From positions 1 through 11,319 of the forward strand of contig DAOUBA010000129.1 in NCBI GenBank assembly GCA_034432855.1: a DNA stretch of 11,319 bases, read 5' to 3'. Shown here in pieces: positions 11,247 through 11,319 of this stretch (the stretch's first letter is position 1; each line of letters starts with the position of its first letter). Below the pieces are notes generated by a model, which did no database searches, was not told where the DNA came from, and worked only from the letters and a program-made list of their open reading frames with translations. A program made the translations under genes and the position numbers. Origin of the DNA: DAOUBA01 sp034432855. Its GTDB lineage: Bacteria > Chloroflexota > Anaerolineae > B4-G1.

Positions 11247-11319
11247 GTTCCGGCTCGTCCGGGTTAGGGATTTACCCATGCTATGTGGGAAATACCCAAA
11301 TACCCGCCGTGCGCGACTT

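Noticed and set aside
11079..11267. 62-codon plus-strand frame through the terminal repeats
   Set aside because: It is a translation of two intergenic repeat families with no ribosome-binding site.

Overview
The window reads as bacterial chromosome carrying mobile and decayed DNA. It is most likely from a Chloroflexota (Anaerolineae-like) genome, by inference from the protein families (a VIT/vWA secreted protein, a DUF457-like hydrolase, an AbrB-PIN pair), a GC-rich RadA gene, several TTG starts and many short palindromic repeats. No rRNA, tRNA or CRISPR array was seen.

Layout, left to right. (1) 1-345, minus: the first 115 residues of a large SF2/SNF2-type helicase that runs off the left edge, with its own promoter. 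(2) 634-1788, minus: an IS110-family transposase with an intact DEDD domain whose C-terminal half is lost. The unrelated DNA joined to it (about 690-995) resembles the start of a SAM-dependent DNA methyltransferase on the other strand. (3) 1790-3720: a region of small genes and non-autonomous elements. It holds two MITE-like elements, each flanked by a perfect 8-bp direct repeat, a small HTH protein, two ribbon-helix-helix (RHH) proteins and a tiny coupled ORF. Two of the promoters share a duplicated GTCAAGAC operator with identical spacing. (4) 3815-6075: a two-gene integration operon made of a winged-helix protein and a 536-residue large serine recombinase. Its leader carries a palindromic operator over the -10 box and then a strong terminator-like hairpin. 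(5) 6047-6211, minus: the first 54 codons of a DUF457-like membrane hydrolase, cut exactly where the recombinase gene ends. This is most simply the attachment junction of the integrated element, and the recombinase stop codon lies in host sequence.

(6) 6483-8879, minus: a secreted, membrane-anchored VIT + vWA protein containing an in-frame GC-rich palindrome and a 4-bp microsatellite next to its start codon. (7) 8955-9266, minus: the ruins of an AbrB antitoxin / PIN toxin pair, collapsed by deletions. (8) 9326-9479: a cluster of short hairpins. (9) 9661-11028, plus: radA, complete, with a clear promoter. (10) 11029-11319: dispersed repeats and a long imperfect inverted repeat, with no gene.

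How the parts fit together: about 2.26-6.06 kb looks like one end of an integrated element. The small HTH/RHH proteins are likely its regulators and the serine recombinase its integrase. The other end, which should carry the missing 3' part of the hydrolase gene, was not found here and probably lies left of the window. If so, the helicase and IS110 remnant may be cargo of the element. To the right of about 6.06 kb the DNA looks like ordinary, more GC-rich host chromosome.
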